Positions 32,838 to 40,726 of a stretch of 63,796 nt of DNA are shown piece after piece. The position numbers and the translations under genes are program-made. The stretch spans positions 4,585 to 68,380 of the forward strand of contig CADBDT010000022.1 of NCBI GenBank assembly GCA_902793465.1, read 5' to 3'. Position 1 is the first letter of the stretch, and every line of letters starts with the position of its first letter. Source of the DNA: an uncultured Coriobacteriaceae bacterium (lineage in GTDB: Bacteria > Actinomycetota > Coriobacteriia > Coriobacteriales > Atopobiaceae). The notes under the pieces are model-generated. The model saw nothing but the letters and a program-made list of their open reading frames with translations. It was not told the origin of the DNA and did not search any database.

Positions 32838-33416
32838 CTATAACGCGTACGGGTTGCCGGGGGTCTGTGCCCCTTCGAAGAGCCTGTCCATACCGATGCC
32901 GCGCATGCGCGTAATAAGGTCGGCAAGCTCTGCCTCGGGTGCCGGGAAGCCGGAGAGGATCCACGACAAGGCCATTTGGGTGGACGCCATGGCGTGGTAG
33001 ATGGTGGCAAGGCGTAGCTCCTCTGGCATCGGCTCGTTGCCCCATAAGCTCTGGTGCCACGCGAGGTCAAAGTCCCTCGAACGCCTGGTTACGTGCTCGG
33101 TCAGGTTGTTCTGGCCGTCCATCCGAGCCGCCTGCTGCATAAACTCGCCGTGCTTGCGCATGTGCGCCAAAGCAAGCTCGAGCTCGCGTCGATAGTCGAA
33201 GCCCGTTGGCGCCCCATCGAAGGCATGTACCATACGCCTTTCGTACACCTTGCAAATAAGGTCGTTCTTGTCCAGAAAGTGGTTGTAGAACGTCTGGCGG
33301 CTGACGCCGGACTTCTCCAAGATGCGCTTGACCGTAACGCGCTCCAACGGCACGCCGTCTTCCTCCACAAGCGCAAGCAGGGCATCCATAACCAACCCTG
33401 CGGTGTCTATCGCCAT
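32838..33416 (-). CDS. TetR-family transcriptional regulator
   Basis: 192 residues. The N-terminal HTH is clear (VTVKRILEKSGVSRQTFYNH, then FLDKNDLICKVYE). The C-terminal half (residues ~75-190) is helical, with FDLAWHQSLWGNEPMPEE and ATIYHAMASTQMALSWILSG, resembling the DhaS/AcrR_8-type ligand domain. The ATG follows GGAGGG by 5 bases. A start further upstream would add 15 residues. No gene diverges from it within 160 bp, and the LURP-one gene upstream runs the same way. Target unknown, possibly itself. Confidence 0.9.
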   Translation of the reverse strand: MAIDTAGLVMDALLALVEEDGVPLERVTVKRILEKSGVSRQTFYNHFLDKNDLICKVYERRMVHAFDGAPTGFDYRRELELALAHMRKHGEFMQQAARMDGQNNLTEHVTRRSRDFDLAWHQSLWGNEPMPEELRLATIYHAMASTQMALSWILSGFPAPEAELADLITRMRGIGMDRLFEGAQTPGNPYAL

Positions 33417-33543
33417 GCCTGCCCTCCGTACTCCCTTGTGCGGCAATCGCGCCACGTGCAACCATTACGCTTTGTATGGTAATGCACGAGGCCACGAGCG
33501 CAGGTTACAAATAGGGGACGGGACGTGTAAGAAAGAATGGACG

Positions 33544-33575
33544 CGGAACGGACGGGGAATGACCCATCCGTTCCG
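33544..33575 (-). terminator. Hairpin just after the LURP-one gene
   Basis: CGGAACGGA-GGG pairs with CCC-TCCGTTCCG, with 5 loop bases, 3 bp past the minus-strand stop at 33579. A T tract is weak. Confidence 0.6.
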
Positions 33576-33578
33576 ACA

Positions 33579-34187
33579 TTAGCGCGGCAACATGTTGAGG
33601 ACCATGTTTGACGGCTTGGATTTGTTGGTCCTGTCGCGCAGCTGGTGTTGGAGCGCGATGATTACCGCAACAACCTCGTCCTCAAGCTCGGGACGGTAGA
33701 TGTCGATGGCGTACTTGTCCTTTATGGAAATAAGCTTTTTGCCAACAACCGCAATTACGCTGTTGTCTATGTCGTAGAGCTCAAAGTTGAGCGAGGCAAT
33801 GTTGCCACGCAGCTGCCAGCCAAGACCCTTTATGTTGGCGACGTCCGATATTAGGCGCAGCAGCTCGTGCGAGACGTCAAACTGCGTTCCGTCCGCCATG
33901 GTTACGCGGTGGTATTCGCGCAGCGTAAGGACCTTGCGCTCAACCTTGGCCACTAGGTTGCCCTTGGCGTCCTTGATGGTGGTCTTGTCGTGAAGCGATA
34001 TGGACCTGGACTGCACGCGGTATACAACGTTGCCCTCGTCGTCGGTAATCTTGGTCTTCTGCCTAAACGACCAGAAGTTCGTTGCTATGAACAGCGAGTG
34101 GTCGGGCTCGCCAAACCGGGACACGTTTACCTCGTTGGCCTCCTTGCCCTGACCGCGGTAACGGTGAAATCTCGAAATAATAGCCAT
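33579..34187 (-). CDS. LURP-one-related / scramblase-fold protein
   Basis: 202 residues, soluble, with the repeating strand pattern of the tubby-like/LURP-one fold: FSFRQKTKITDDEG-type strands (FWSFRQKTKITDDEGNVVYR), ISLHDKTTIKDAKGNLVAKV, LTLREYHRVTMADG, LRGNIASLNFELYDIDNSVI and LISIKDKYAIDIYRPELED. The family (PF04525) has no agreed bacterial function, and members bind membranes or act as scaffolds. GGAG lies 8 bases before the ATG. It is followed by a hairpin and the TetR gene, and preceded on the same strand by the ClC channel. Confidence 0.85.
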   Translation of the reverse strand: MAIISRFHRYRGQGKEANEVNVSRFGEPDHSLFIATNFWSFRQKTKITDDEGNVVYRVQSRSISLHDKTTIKDAKGNLVAKVERKVLTLREYHRVTMADGTQFDVSHELLRLISDVANIKGLGWQLRGNIASLNFELYDIDNSVIAVVGKKLISIKDKYAIDIYRPELEDEVVAVIIALQHQLRDRTNKSKPSNMVLNMLPR

Positions 34188-34252
34188 GGTGGTTCTCCTG
34201 TTGTCATGCGTAGCGTCTCAAAAAAGTATAGTTGCCTGACATTACATACGCG

Positions 34253-35566
34253 CTAGTCCTCGTTGTGTCCCAACAACATGCGGGGTACGGGCAGCGTTGC
34301 GCCAATAACGGCGGCAATTCCCATCCACAGGATGCCGTCTGCTGGAAAGCACAAAAACAGGATTCCCAGCACGAGCACCGGCTTGCGTACGACGCCTGCA
34401 AGAAACGCCGCGGTGGTAACCGTAACCATGAGCATGGGATCGGCGCCCGTAATGGCGGCCAGCCCATAGCCCGCCGCTACCCCGGCAAAGATGGAGGGGA
34501 AGAGGTCTCCGCCAATCCAGCCCATGTTTATGCACAGCGGCGTAATTATGGCCTTAAGGACTCCGGTGCCCAGCAGCGCAACTGCAGTCCATGCGGTCCA
34601 CGTTTCCATAAGCTCCTCCGACTGCACTTCGCCGGGAAAGAGCACGTATGGCAAAACGCAGGCAACGGCTCCTATTGCCACGCCGCAAATTATGGGACGC
34701 ACTATGGTTCCCACGGCAGTTTGACGCATGCGCGTGCCCACCATACCAAACAGGCGGCTCGACGCATGAAAAAGCAACGTCATGGCATAGGCGAGCACCA
34801 GGCAGGGAACGGCCCACAGCGCTTGGCTTGGCGTCGCGGTTATCTCCTCAAAGCGCGGTAGTCCGCCCGAGGCGCCAAAAATAAGAGAGAAGACGCGAAT
34901 CCCGCCAAACGCGCCAAATGCCGCTGCAATGTAGAGAACGGCCTTAACGCCGCGCCGCATGTCGTAGTCGTCCACGCGCGGCTCGCTCTCGTAGCCCGCG
35001 GCAATGCCAGCGAGCGGCGTGCCAAAGATTGCTGCCATGCTTGCCGCAATGGTGGCGTCCGTTATGCCTGACAGGCGCAGGCCAGCGCGCTTTAACTGGT
35101 CGCGAATCCAGCAGCAGCCAGAGGTAATGAGGCCGGTAAGGCCGGCTTCGAAGCCAATGGATCCGCCAAACACCAAGGGGAGCAAAAACGTTACCGCCGG
35201 CTTCCACACGCCGTTGGTCCTGTAGGAACCCGTTTCCTTGAATTCATGCATAACCTCTTCCAGCGGCTTAACTTCGTCCTGGGACCACCACGTCCAAAGG
35301 CCAATAACAACGCCGCCAACGGTACACACCACAAGCGGGAATAAAGCAAAGCCGGTGCCAAGACCCCAAAGGCGTTCGGTAAGCCATGTGGAAAGGTTCA
35401 TTACAAGGTAGACGGCAAACCCAATAACAAACCCGGTTGCCAGCGCGAGCAAAACAAACTGGGCGCCAATGCCAACCTTGCCCGCGCCAGAGTAATCCGG
35501 CATTGCGTCTTTTACGTAGGGCCGAGTCGGACGAGCCTTTTTCTGCTTCTTGGATGCTGGCTTCAT
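34253..35566 (-). CDS. ClC-family chloride channel/transporter
   Basis: 437 residues, about ten to eleven membrane helices after a basic N-terminus. Motifs are a diverged form of the ClC filter: GGSIGFEAGLTG (in place of GxxGPE), AAIFGTPLAGIAAGYE, and GWIGGDLFPSIFAGVAAG (GxFxP-like). The 'gating' glutamate would be the E in GFEAG. Whether it is a channel or a Cl-/H+ exchanger cannot be told. The start at 35566 follows AAGGAG. The frame opens 22 codons earlier without a site. A palindrome lies in the promoter region at 35628. Confidence 0.88.
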   Translation of the reverse strand: MKPASKKQKKARPTRPYVKDAMPDYSGAGKVGIGAQFVLLALATGFVIGFAVYLVMNLSTWLTERLWGLGTGFALFPLVVCTVGGVVIGLWTWWSQDEVKPLEEVMHEFKETGSYRTNGVWKPAVTFLLPLVFGGSIGFEAGLTGLITSGCCWIRDQLKRAGLRLSGITDATIAASMAAIFGTPLAGIAAGYESEPRVDDYDMRRGVKAVLYIAAAFGAFGGIRVFSLIFGASGGLPRFEEITATPSQALWAVPCLVLAYAMTLLFHASSRLFGMVGTRMRQTAVGTIVRPIICGVAIGAVACVLPYVLFPGEVQSEELMETWTAWTAVALLGTGVLKAIITPLCINMGWIGGDLFPSIFAGVAAGYGLAAITGADPMLMVTVTTAAFLAGVVRKPVLVLGILFLCFPADGILWMGIAAVIGATLPVPRMLLGHNED

Positions 35567-35627
35567 GAGGTGCTCCTTACTGCTAAATAAGGTAATGGTT
35601 CTATAGTGCCATATATATGGGGTCATA

Positions 35628-35660
35628 ACCAATCAAAGGGGAGTACCCCCTTTGATTGGT
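35628..35660. repeat. GGGGAGTACCCC hairpin
   Basis: ACCAATCAAAGGGGAGT meets its exact mirror ACCCCCTTTGATTGGT. Same family as 5838 and 41917. Confidence 0.9.
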
Positions 35661-35991
35661 CTGTGAAGGAATTGTGAAGCACGCCAGCATGTGGGACACG
35701 CGATCCTTAGGCGCGTAGTTAAAGGTAGATGACGAACAAAGACGTCACCCTTTCCTTCCTTACTTCGCGTGTGGCCAGACACGCGCCTGTCAAAAAAGAC
35801 AGGAGAAGGTCGTCGGGAACTCCTTCCGCCCGGCGACCTTCTTTGTTTGCCGTATGCCTGCAATTGCATGAGGATGCAAAATCTTTTGGGCAAAATTGCG
35901 GCATCGGGCGAAACTTCATTACAAAACAGCTGTAACAACCTGCAGTTGTGCAGGTTTCGTGGTATGGATACGCCCGGGTGGGTGTAAGGCG
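35661..35991. other. Gene-free leader region with several hairpins
   Basis: No supported frame. Hairpins: GTGTGG/CCAGACAC near 35770, CCTGTC/GACAGG at 35788-35803, a strong GAAGGTCG...CGACCTTC with TTTG at 35805-35843 (possible plus-strand terminator), and CCTGCA/TGCAGG at 35939-35954. The closely packed stems before a tRNA-tuf operon could be a structured RNA, but I recognise no known class. Confidence 0.4.
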
Positions 35992-36020
35992 TTGACAAGT
36001 TTTTGCTAGGGGGGTAGTAT
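35992..36020 (+). promoter_or_regulatory. Promoter of the tRNA-Tyr/tRNA-Met/tuf unit
   Basis: TTGACA, 17-bp spacer, TAGTAT. A near-consensus housekeeping promoter 72 bp before tRNA-Tyr. A G-rich run (TAGGGGGG) ends the spacer. Confidence 0.85.
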
Positions 36021-36091
36021 CCTTTCTGCTTGACGGCGGAGGAGCAAAAAAGAACGGGCAAATCTTCCGACAAGTGCTTGAAAACGGAAAT

Positions 36092-36175
36092 GGGGATGTG
36101 GCACAGCGGCAACTGCGGCGGACTGTAAATCCGCTCCCTCTGGGTTCCCTGGTTCGAGTCCAGGCATCCCCACCA
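36092..36175 (+). tRNA. tRNA-Tyr (anticodon GTA)
   Basis: Acceptor GGGGATG/CATCCCC, anticodon loop CTGTAAA with GTA, long variable arm as in bacterial tRNA-Tyr, T arm CCTGG-TTCGAGT-CCAGG, discriminator A and encoded CCA. Confidence 0.97.
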
Positions 36176-36228
36176 TTTCGCCCGTGTAAGTCTGGTCGCG
36201 GGCTCCACTTTTCAAGCGTACTACCAAT

Positions 36229-36305
36229 GCCGGTGTAGCTCAGTTGGTCAGAGCGCACGGTTCATACCCGTGTTGCCACTGGTTCAAATCCAGTCACCGG
36301 TACCA
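36229..36305 (+). tRNA. tRNA-Met (anticodon CAT), elongator type
   Basis: Acceptor GCCGGTG/CACCGGT, D loop with AGTTGG, anticodon loop TTCATAC, T loop TTCAAAT, encoded CCA. The paired first acceptor base (G-T) and the lack of three GC pairs below the anticodon loop argue against an initiator tRNA. Confidence 0.95.
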
Positions 36306-36384
36306 GATGTTATGCGGCGCTTCGGCGCCGCTGAACATATAAGGGCACTAAATGGCCGGTTTTTGTTGCTAAAGGAGGACGGCA

Positions 36385-37590
36385 ATGGCCAAAGAGAAGT
36401 TTGAGCGTAGTAAGCCGCATGTGAACATTGGTACGATTGGTCACGTCGACCACGGTAAGACCACCCTTACCGCTGCCATCACCCGCGTTCTTTCCGAGAC
36501 CGAGGGCTGCAAGGCAGACTTCACTGCATTCGATCAGATTGACAAGGCTCCCGAGGAGCGTCAGCGTGGTATTACGATTTCCGTTGCCCACGTTGAGTAC
36601 GAGACCAAAGAGCGTCACTATGCTCACGTAGACTGCCCGGGCCACGCCGACTACATCAAGAACATGATTTCCGGTGCTGCTCAGATGGACGGCGCTATCC
36701 TGGTTATCGCCGCCACCGACGGCCCCATGGCTCAGACCCGCGAGCACATCCTGCTCGCCCGTCAGGTAGGCGTTCCTTACATCATCGTGTTCCTTAACAA
36801 GTGCGACATGGTTGACGACGAGGAGCTCATCGAGCTCGTTGAGATGGAGACCCGTGAGCTCCTGGACGAGTACGACTTCCCCGGCGACGACCTGCCCATC
36901 GTCAAGGGTTCCGCGCTCAAGGCTCTCGAGGGCGACGAGTCCTACTATGGGCCCATCCGTGAGCTCATGGACGAGGTCGACAGCTACATTCCGACCCCTG
37001 CCCGCGACAACGAGCTTCCGTTCCTCATGGCCATCGAGGACGTTATGACCATTTCCGGCCGCGGCACCGTTGCCACCGGCCGTGTTGAGCGCGGTCAGCT
37101 TAAGCTCAACGAGCCCGTCGAGATCGTGGGCATCAAGGAGACCCAGAACTCCGTTGCCACCGGCATCGAGATGTTCCGCAAGTCCATGGATTACTGCGAG
37201 GCTGGCGACAACGTGGGTATCCTCCTGCGCGGCATCAAGCGCGAGGAGATTGAGCGTGGTCAGGTTCTCTGCAAGCCTGGTTCGGTTACCCCGCACAAGA
37301 AGTTCACCGGTGAGATTTACGTTCTTACCAAGGAGGAGGGTGGCCGTCACACGCCGTTCTTCTCGGGCTACCGTCCCCAGTTCTACTTCCGCACCACGGA
37401 CGTAACCGGCGACATCCAGGAGCTCACCGATGCCAACGGCGGCAAGGTCGAGATGGCTATGCCTGGCGACCACGTAACCATTACCGCTGAGCTTATTCAC
37501 CCCATCGCTATGGAGCAGGGCCTCAAGTTCGCTATCCGCGAGGGTGGCCACACCGTAGGCGACGGCCGCGTCTCCACCATCATCGACTAG
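36385..37590 (+). CDS. tuf: Elongation factor Tu
   Basis: 401 codons. GTPase that brings aminoacyl-tRNA to the ribosome. G1 [14 protein letters not shown], switch region [15 protein letters not shown]3 [10 protein letters not shown]4 NKCDMVDD and G5 GSALKAL are intact, and domains 2 and 3 are complete ([27 protein letters not shown]). The C-terminus [10 protein letters not shown] is unusual, as most end in a V-T-K-I-I-like form. AAAGGAGG precedes it. It stands after two tRNAs rather than after fusA, and ends at a strong terminator, so it is read with the tRNAs. Confidence 0.99.
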   Translation: MAKEKFERSKPHVNIGTIGHVDHGKTTLTAAITRVLSETEGCKADFTAFDQIDKAPEERQRGITISVAHVEYETKERHYAHVDCPGHADYIKNMISGAAQMDGAILVIAATDGPMAQTREHILLARQVGVPYIIVFLNKCDMVDDEELIELVEMETRELLDEYDFPGDDLPIVKGSALKALEGDESYYGPIRELMDEVDSYIPTPARDNELPFLMAIEDVMTISGRGTVATGRVERGQLKLNEPVEIVGIKETQNSVATGIEMFRKSMDYCEAGDNVGILLRGIKREEIERGQVLCKPGSVTPHKKFTGEIYVLTKEEGGRHTPFFSGYRPQFYFRTTDVTGDIQELTDANGGKVEMAMPGDHVTITAELIHPIAMEQGLKFAIREGGHTVGDGRVSTIID

Positions 37591-37611
37591 TACTTCTTAC
37601 CTAGTTGAATC

Positions 37612-37647
37612 AAAAGACCCGACGTCACAAGACGTCGGGTCTTTTTT
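37612..37647 (+). terminator. Intrinsic terminator after tuf
   Basis: AAAGACCCGACGTC-ACAA-GACGTCGGGTCTTT, with a perfect stem and run of T. Confidence 0.97.
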
Positions 37648-37682
37648 ATACCGCATTTAAGAAGCCAGACTAGGGTAACACG

Positions 37683-37872
37683 GGTTGTCGTGTCGCGCGA
37701 TCATATTCTCCCAAAATGTTGGCTCAGACGTGCCGGCCTGGCGTCTGTGAAGCACCGACTCGCGCAGCGAGCGAACGTAGTGAGCGCGGAGGTGACTCAC
37801 AGACGCCAGGCCGGCACGTCTGAGCCAGGTCACAATTCTGTGTGGAGAAAAATAATATGTTGACACGACAAC
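37683..37872. repeat. 190-bp nested palindrome before rpmG
   Basis: A perfect 30-bp inner stem (37721-37750 with 37797-37826, GGCTCAGACGTGCCGGCCTG...) encloses a loop with CGCGCAGCGAGCGAACGTAG then TGAGCGC. Outer halves GGTTGTCGTGTC / GACACGACAACC pair loosely. The -35 box of the rpmG promoter lies in the right outer arm. Confidence 0.9.
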
Positions 37873-37888
37873 CACACGATGGTATCGT
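37860..37888 (+). promoter_or_regulatory. Promoter of rpmG-secE-nusG
   Basis: TTGACA, 17-bp spacer, TATCGT, 31 bp before the rpmG start. The -35 box and part of the spacer lie in the outer arm of the palindrome ending at 37872. Confidence 0.85.
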
Positions 37889-37918
37889 ATCTCTTCGCGT
37901 CACGTTTTAGGAGGAGAA

Positions 37919-38068
37919 ATGCGTACACTCGTTACTCTCGCATGCACTGAGTGCAAGCGTCGCAACTATACGATTAAGAAGAACAAGAGCAACAATCCCG
38001 AGCGTCTCGAGATGAAGAAATATTGCCGGTGGTGCCGCAAGCATACCGCACATAAGGAAACGCGCTAA
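37919..38068 (+). CDS. rpmG: 50S ribosomal protein L33
   Basis: 49 residues, the zinc-binding form of L33, with C9-x2-C12 ([11 protein letters not shown]) and C36-x2-C39 (KYCRWCRKH). [17 protein letters not shown] is the family core. AGGAGGAG lies just before the ATG. It is the first gene of the unit with tRNA-Trp, secE and nusG, as is common in bacteria. Confidence 0.98.
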   Translation: MRTLVTLACTECKRRNYTIKKNKSNNPERLEMKKYCRWCRKHTAHKETR

Positions 38069-38083
38069 TATTGTTCTATTCAC

Positions 38084-38159
38084 ACGCCAGTAGTTCAATT
38101 GGTAGAGCAGCGGTCTCCAAAACCGCGTGTTGAGGGTTCGAGTCCTTCCTGGCGTGCCA
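38084..38159 (+). tRNA. tRNA-Trp (anticodon CCA)
   Basis: Acceptor ACGCCAG/CTGGCGT, anticodon loop CTCCAAA with CCA, T loop TTCGAGT, discriminator G and encoded CCA. It lies between rpmG and secE, the usual place. Confidence 0.97.
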
Positions 38160-38236
38160 GTAATTTCCGCCGGCTTTCCCTTCGGGGTTAGTCGGCTTCT
38201 ATAATGAAAGCTCCCTTTTTTAGAGAGGATGTAAGG

Positions 38237-38620
38237 ATGGCCAAGAGGGATCGCAACAAGCGAGCAGCGCGTAAAGCACGTCAGCAAGAGCGCGCACGCG
38301 TAGCAGCTGCACAGGAGGCATCCGCTGCAAACGAAAAGCAGGAGTCTCGATCGCTCTTTAAGAAGTCGGACAAAGATGCTTCCAAGACCTCCAAGGCAAA
38401 GGTCGTTAAGAAAGAAGACCGCAAGGGCCTTCAGGTTGTAACCGGGTACTTCTCCGACGTTAACGCAGAGATGCGCAAGGTAACCTGGCCGTCCAAGCTC
38501 GAGTTGCGCAATTACTCCGTTGCCGTTATCGCAATGCTCATAGTATTTGGCGCGGCCATTTGGCTCATAGACACGGGCTTTGTTGCTGCCCTGGTTCAGT
38601 TTACTGGGTTGAGGGGATAA
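38237..38620 (+). CDS. secE: Protein translocase subunit SecE
   Basis: 127 residues. The last ~60 are the SecE core: GYFSDVNAEMRKVTWPSKLE, the amphipathic helix before the single membrane segment VAVIAMLIVFGAAIWLIDTG. The N-terminal ~65 residues are a charged Lys/Ala/Arg-rich cytoplasmic extension, common in actinobacteria. The start at 38237 (MAKRDRNKR) follows GAGAGG. The frame opens 11 codons earlier without a site. nusG starts one base after the stop. Confidence 0.95.
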   Translation: MAKRDRNKRAARKARQQERARVAAAQEASAANEKQESRSLFKKSDKDASKTSKAKVVKKEDRKGLQVVTGYFSDVNAEMRKVTWPSKLELRNYSVAVIAMLIVFGAAIWLIDTGFVAALVQFTGLRG

Positions 38621-38621
38621 C

Positions 38622-39173
38622 ATGGCTAAGCGTTGGTACGTTGTACACACTTACTCTGGCTACGAGAACAAGGTTAAGACAGACCTTGAGCACCGCATAG
38701 AGACTTATGGGGTGGAAGATCTTATCGTAGACATTCAGATTCCCGTAGAAAAGGTCATCGAGATTCGTGACGGCGGCCAGCGCGACACCAAGGAGTCCAA
38801 GGTGTTTCCTGGCTACGTTCTGGTACGTATGGAGCTCAACGACGATACATGGTCCATTGTTCGCAACACGGCTGGCGTTACTGGCTTTGTTGGTTCCGAT
38901 GGCACCGCGTCGCCGCTCAGTCGCGCAGAGTACCGCAAGATTATGGGTCGCAACCGTGGCGAGGACGGAAGGCCGTCCGCACCTAAGCGCGTTACCAACA
39001 TTGAGGTTGGACAGCACATTCGCGTTAACTCCGGCCCGCTTTCCGAAATTGACAGCATGGGCGTGGTTACCGAGGTAAACGCAGAGGCAAACAAGGTAAA
39101 GGCGCTCATTGAGTTCTTTGGTCGCGAGACTTCGGTCGAGCTCACCATAGACCAGGTTACGGTAATAGACTAA
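38622..39173 (+). CDS. nusG: Transcription termination/antitermination protein NusG
   Basis: 183 residues. NGN domain (RWYVVHTYSGYENKVKTDLE, VFPGYVLVRMELNDDTWSIV, NTAGVTGFVG) then a KOW domain (IEVGQHIRVNSGPLSEIDSM and KALIEFFGRETSVELTIDQV). It binds RNA polymerase and affects pausing, Rho and coupling to ribosomes. The linker after ~105 (NRGEDGRPSAPKRVTN) is a little longer than in E. coli. It abuts secE. Confidence 0.98.
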   Translation: MAKRWYVVHTYSGYENKVKTDLEHRIETYGVEDLIVDIQIPVEKVIEIRDGGQRDTKESKVFPGYVLVRMELNDDTWSIVRNTAGVTGFVGSDGTASPLSRAEYRKIMGRNRGEDGRPSAPKRVTNIEVGQHIRVNSGPLSEIDSMGVVTEVNAEANKVKALIEFFGRETSVELTIDQVTVID

Positions 39174-39268
39174 GGTGGCATGCCTGCCAGATCCGTTATC
39201 GGTGAGGATAGCTTCTCGGACTGGCAACTATATATAGAGATTGTTCTTATCTACTCCAGGAGGATAGA

Positions 39269-39694
39269 ATGGCTAAGCAGGTAACTCACTTTATTAAGCT
39301 TCAGATTCCCGCCGGGCAGGCAAATCCCGCGCCTCCCGTTGGTCCCGCACTTGGTGCCGCGCAGGTTAACATCATGCAGTTCTGCACGGCCTTTAACAAC
39401 GCCACCAAGGACAAGGCCGGCGACATTATCCCCGTAGAGATTACCGTCTACGAGGACCGCACGTTCGACTTTATTACCAAGACCCCTCCCGCGGCCCAGC
39501 TCATTAAGAAGGAGCTCGGCCTCAAGAGCGGTTCTGGTGTTCCCCAGCGCGACAAGGTTGGCCAGCTTACCGACGAGCAGCTTACCAAGATTGCCGAGAT
39601 CAAGATGCCGGACCTCAACGCCAACGACATCGATGCCGCAAAGAAGATTGTTGCCGGCACCGCTCGTTCGATGGGCGTGACTATCGCCGAGTAA
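39269..39694 (+). CDS. rplK: 50S ribosomal protein L11
   Basis: 141 residues. [20 protein letters not shown] with [10 protein letters not shown] is the N-terminal domain, and [18 protein letters not shown] and [14 protein letters not shown] sequence ([12 protein letters not shown]) the rRNA-binding domain at the base of the stalk. CAGGAGG precedes the ATG. The distance to rplA (174 bp) is large for this pair and is filled by a palindrome. Confidence 0.99.
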   Translation: MAKQVTHFIKLQIPAGQANPAPPVGPALGAAQVNIMQFCTAFNNATKDKAGDIIPVEITVYEDRTFDFITKTPPAAQLIKKELGLKSGSGVPQRDKVGQLTDEQLTKIAEIKMPDLNANDIDAAKKIVAGTARSMGVTIAE

Positions 39695-39703
39695 TTGTGC
39701 ACT

Positions 39704-39803
39704 ACGTTGAGCTTGGCCTGTTTGGATTTCTTCGCCTGGCTCAACGTTCGGCTTCGCCTCACTCGCTGCGCGAAGTCGCCTGTTGAAGAAATCCAAACAG
39801 GCC
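39704..39803. repeat. Hairpin between rplK and rplA
   Basis: GGCCTGTTTGGATTTCTTC (39715-39733) pairs perfectly with 39785-39803. An alternative pairing (ACGTTGAGC at 39704 with GCTCAACGT in the loop) competes. The loop has TTCGGCTTCGCC then TCACTCGCTGCGCG, like the loops at 21980, 28349 and 37683. Confidence 0.9.
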
Positions 39804-39868
39804 CATTAAATGGGTACACGCAAATGTGGGAGGGCGAGGCAGCCCGTTGACCACAAGGAGGAAAGATT

Positions 39869-40576
39869 ATGCCTAAGCACGGAAAGAAGTACAGGGACGC
39901 ACTTGCCAAGGTTGATCGCGAGAAGTTCTACAGCCCCATTGCTGCCATGAACCTCGTTAAGGAGATTGCTCCTGGCAAGTTTGACGAGACCGTTGAGGTT
40001 TCCATTCGTCTTGGTGTAGACACCCGTAAGGCCGACCAGAACGTACGTGGCTCCATCTCGCTGCCTCACGGCACGGGCAAGAGCGTGCGCGTAGCCGTGT
40101 TTGCCGAGGGCGAAAAGGCCCGCGAGGCAGAGGCTGCTGGCGCAGACATCGTTGGCTCCGATGACCTGGTTGCCCAGGTTCAGGCTGGCGAGCTCAACTT
40201 TGACGCCGCCATTGCCACGCCCAACATGATGGGCAAGGTTGGCCGTCTTGGCCGCATCCTTGGCCCCCGTGGTCTTATGCCTAACCCCAAGCTCGGTACC
40301 GTTACCATGGATGTAACCAAGATGGTTAACGAGCTTAAGGCTGGTCGCGTTGAGTATCGTGCAGACCGTTACGGCATCTGCCACGTTCCTCTGGGAAAGA
40401 CCTCGTTCCCCGTAGAGAAGCTCGCCGAGAACTATGGCGTTCTTCTTACCGAGCTGCTGCGTGTTAAGCCGTCCAGCGCCAAGGGTCGTTATGTGCGCTC
40501 TGTAGTCGTGTCCTCCACCATGGGGCCTGGCGTGCGCGTTGACTCCGGCCACACTCGCGACTTCCTGAGCGAGTAA
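39869..40576 (+). CDS. rplA: 50S ribosomal protein L1
   Basis: 235 residues. [20 protein letters not shown] is the start, and family landmarks are [40 protein letters not shown] and [21 protein letters not shown]1 forms the mobile stalk and often represses its own mRNA. The palindrome before it is a possible site for that control, which is inference. AAGGAGG precedes the ATG, and a strong terminator follows. Confidence 0.99.
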   Translation: MPKHGKKYRDALAKVDREKFYSPIAAMNLVKEIAPGKFDETVEVSIRLGVDTRKADQNVRGSISLPHGTGKSVRVAVFAEGEKAREAEAAGADIVGSDDLVAQVQAGELNFDAAIATPNMMGKVGRLGRILGPRGLMPNPKLGTVTMDVTKMVNELKAGRVEYRADRYGICHVPLGKTSFPVEKLAENYGVLLTELLRVKPSSAKGRYVRSVVVSSTMGPGVRVDSGHTRDFLSE

Positions 40577-40598
40577 ATAAGAACTAATAAAAACATTT

Positions 40599-40638
40599 GG
40601 GCAGGGGGCGTCTTCGGACGTCCCCTGCCCTTTTCTTT
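40599..40638 (+). terminator. Intrinsic terminator after rplA
   Basis: GGGCAGGGG...CCCCTGCCC with inner ACGTC-type stem and TTTTCTTT. It closes the rplK-rplA unit and leaves rplJL under separate control. Confidence 0.95.
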
Positions 40639-40726
40639 AACTGTGTCGGAATGGGGTGCCGCTTGGGGATGCTCCCCATCCATGTTTTGCTATCCTTTAC
40701 TTGTACTGCGAGCGTGAGGGGGAACG

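Noticed and set aside
35661..35991. Known riboswitch or T-box before the tRNA-tuf unit
   Set aside because: Several hairpins are present but no conserved core of a known class is visible. The promoter at 35992 lies downstream of them.
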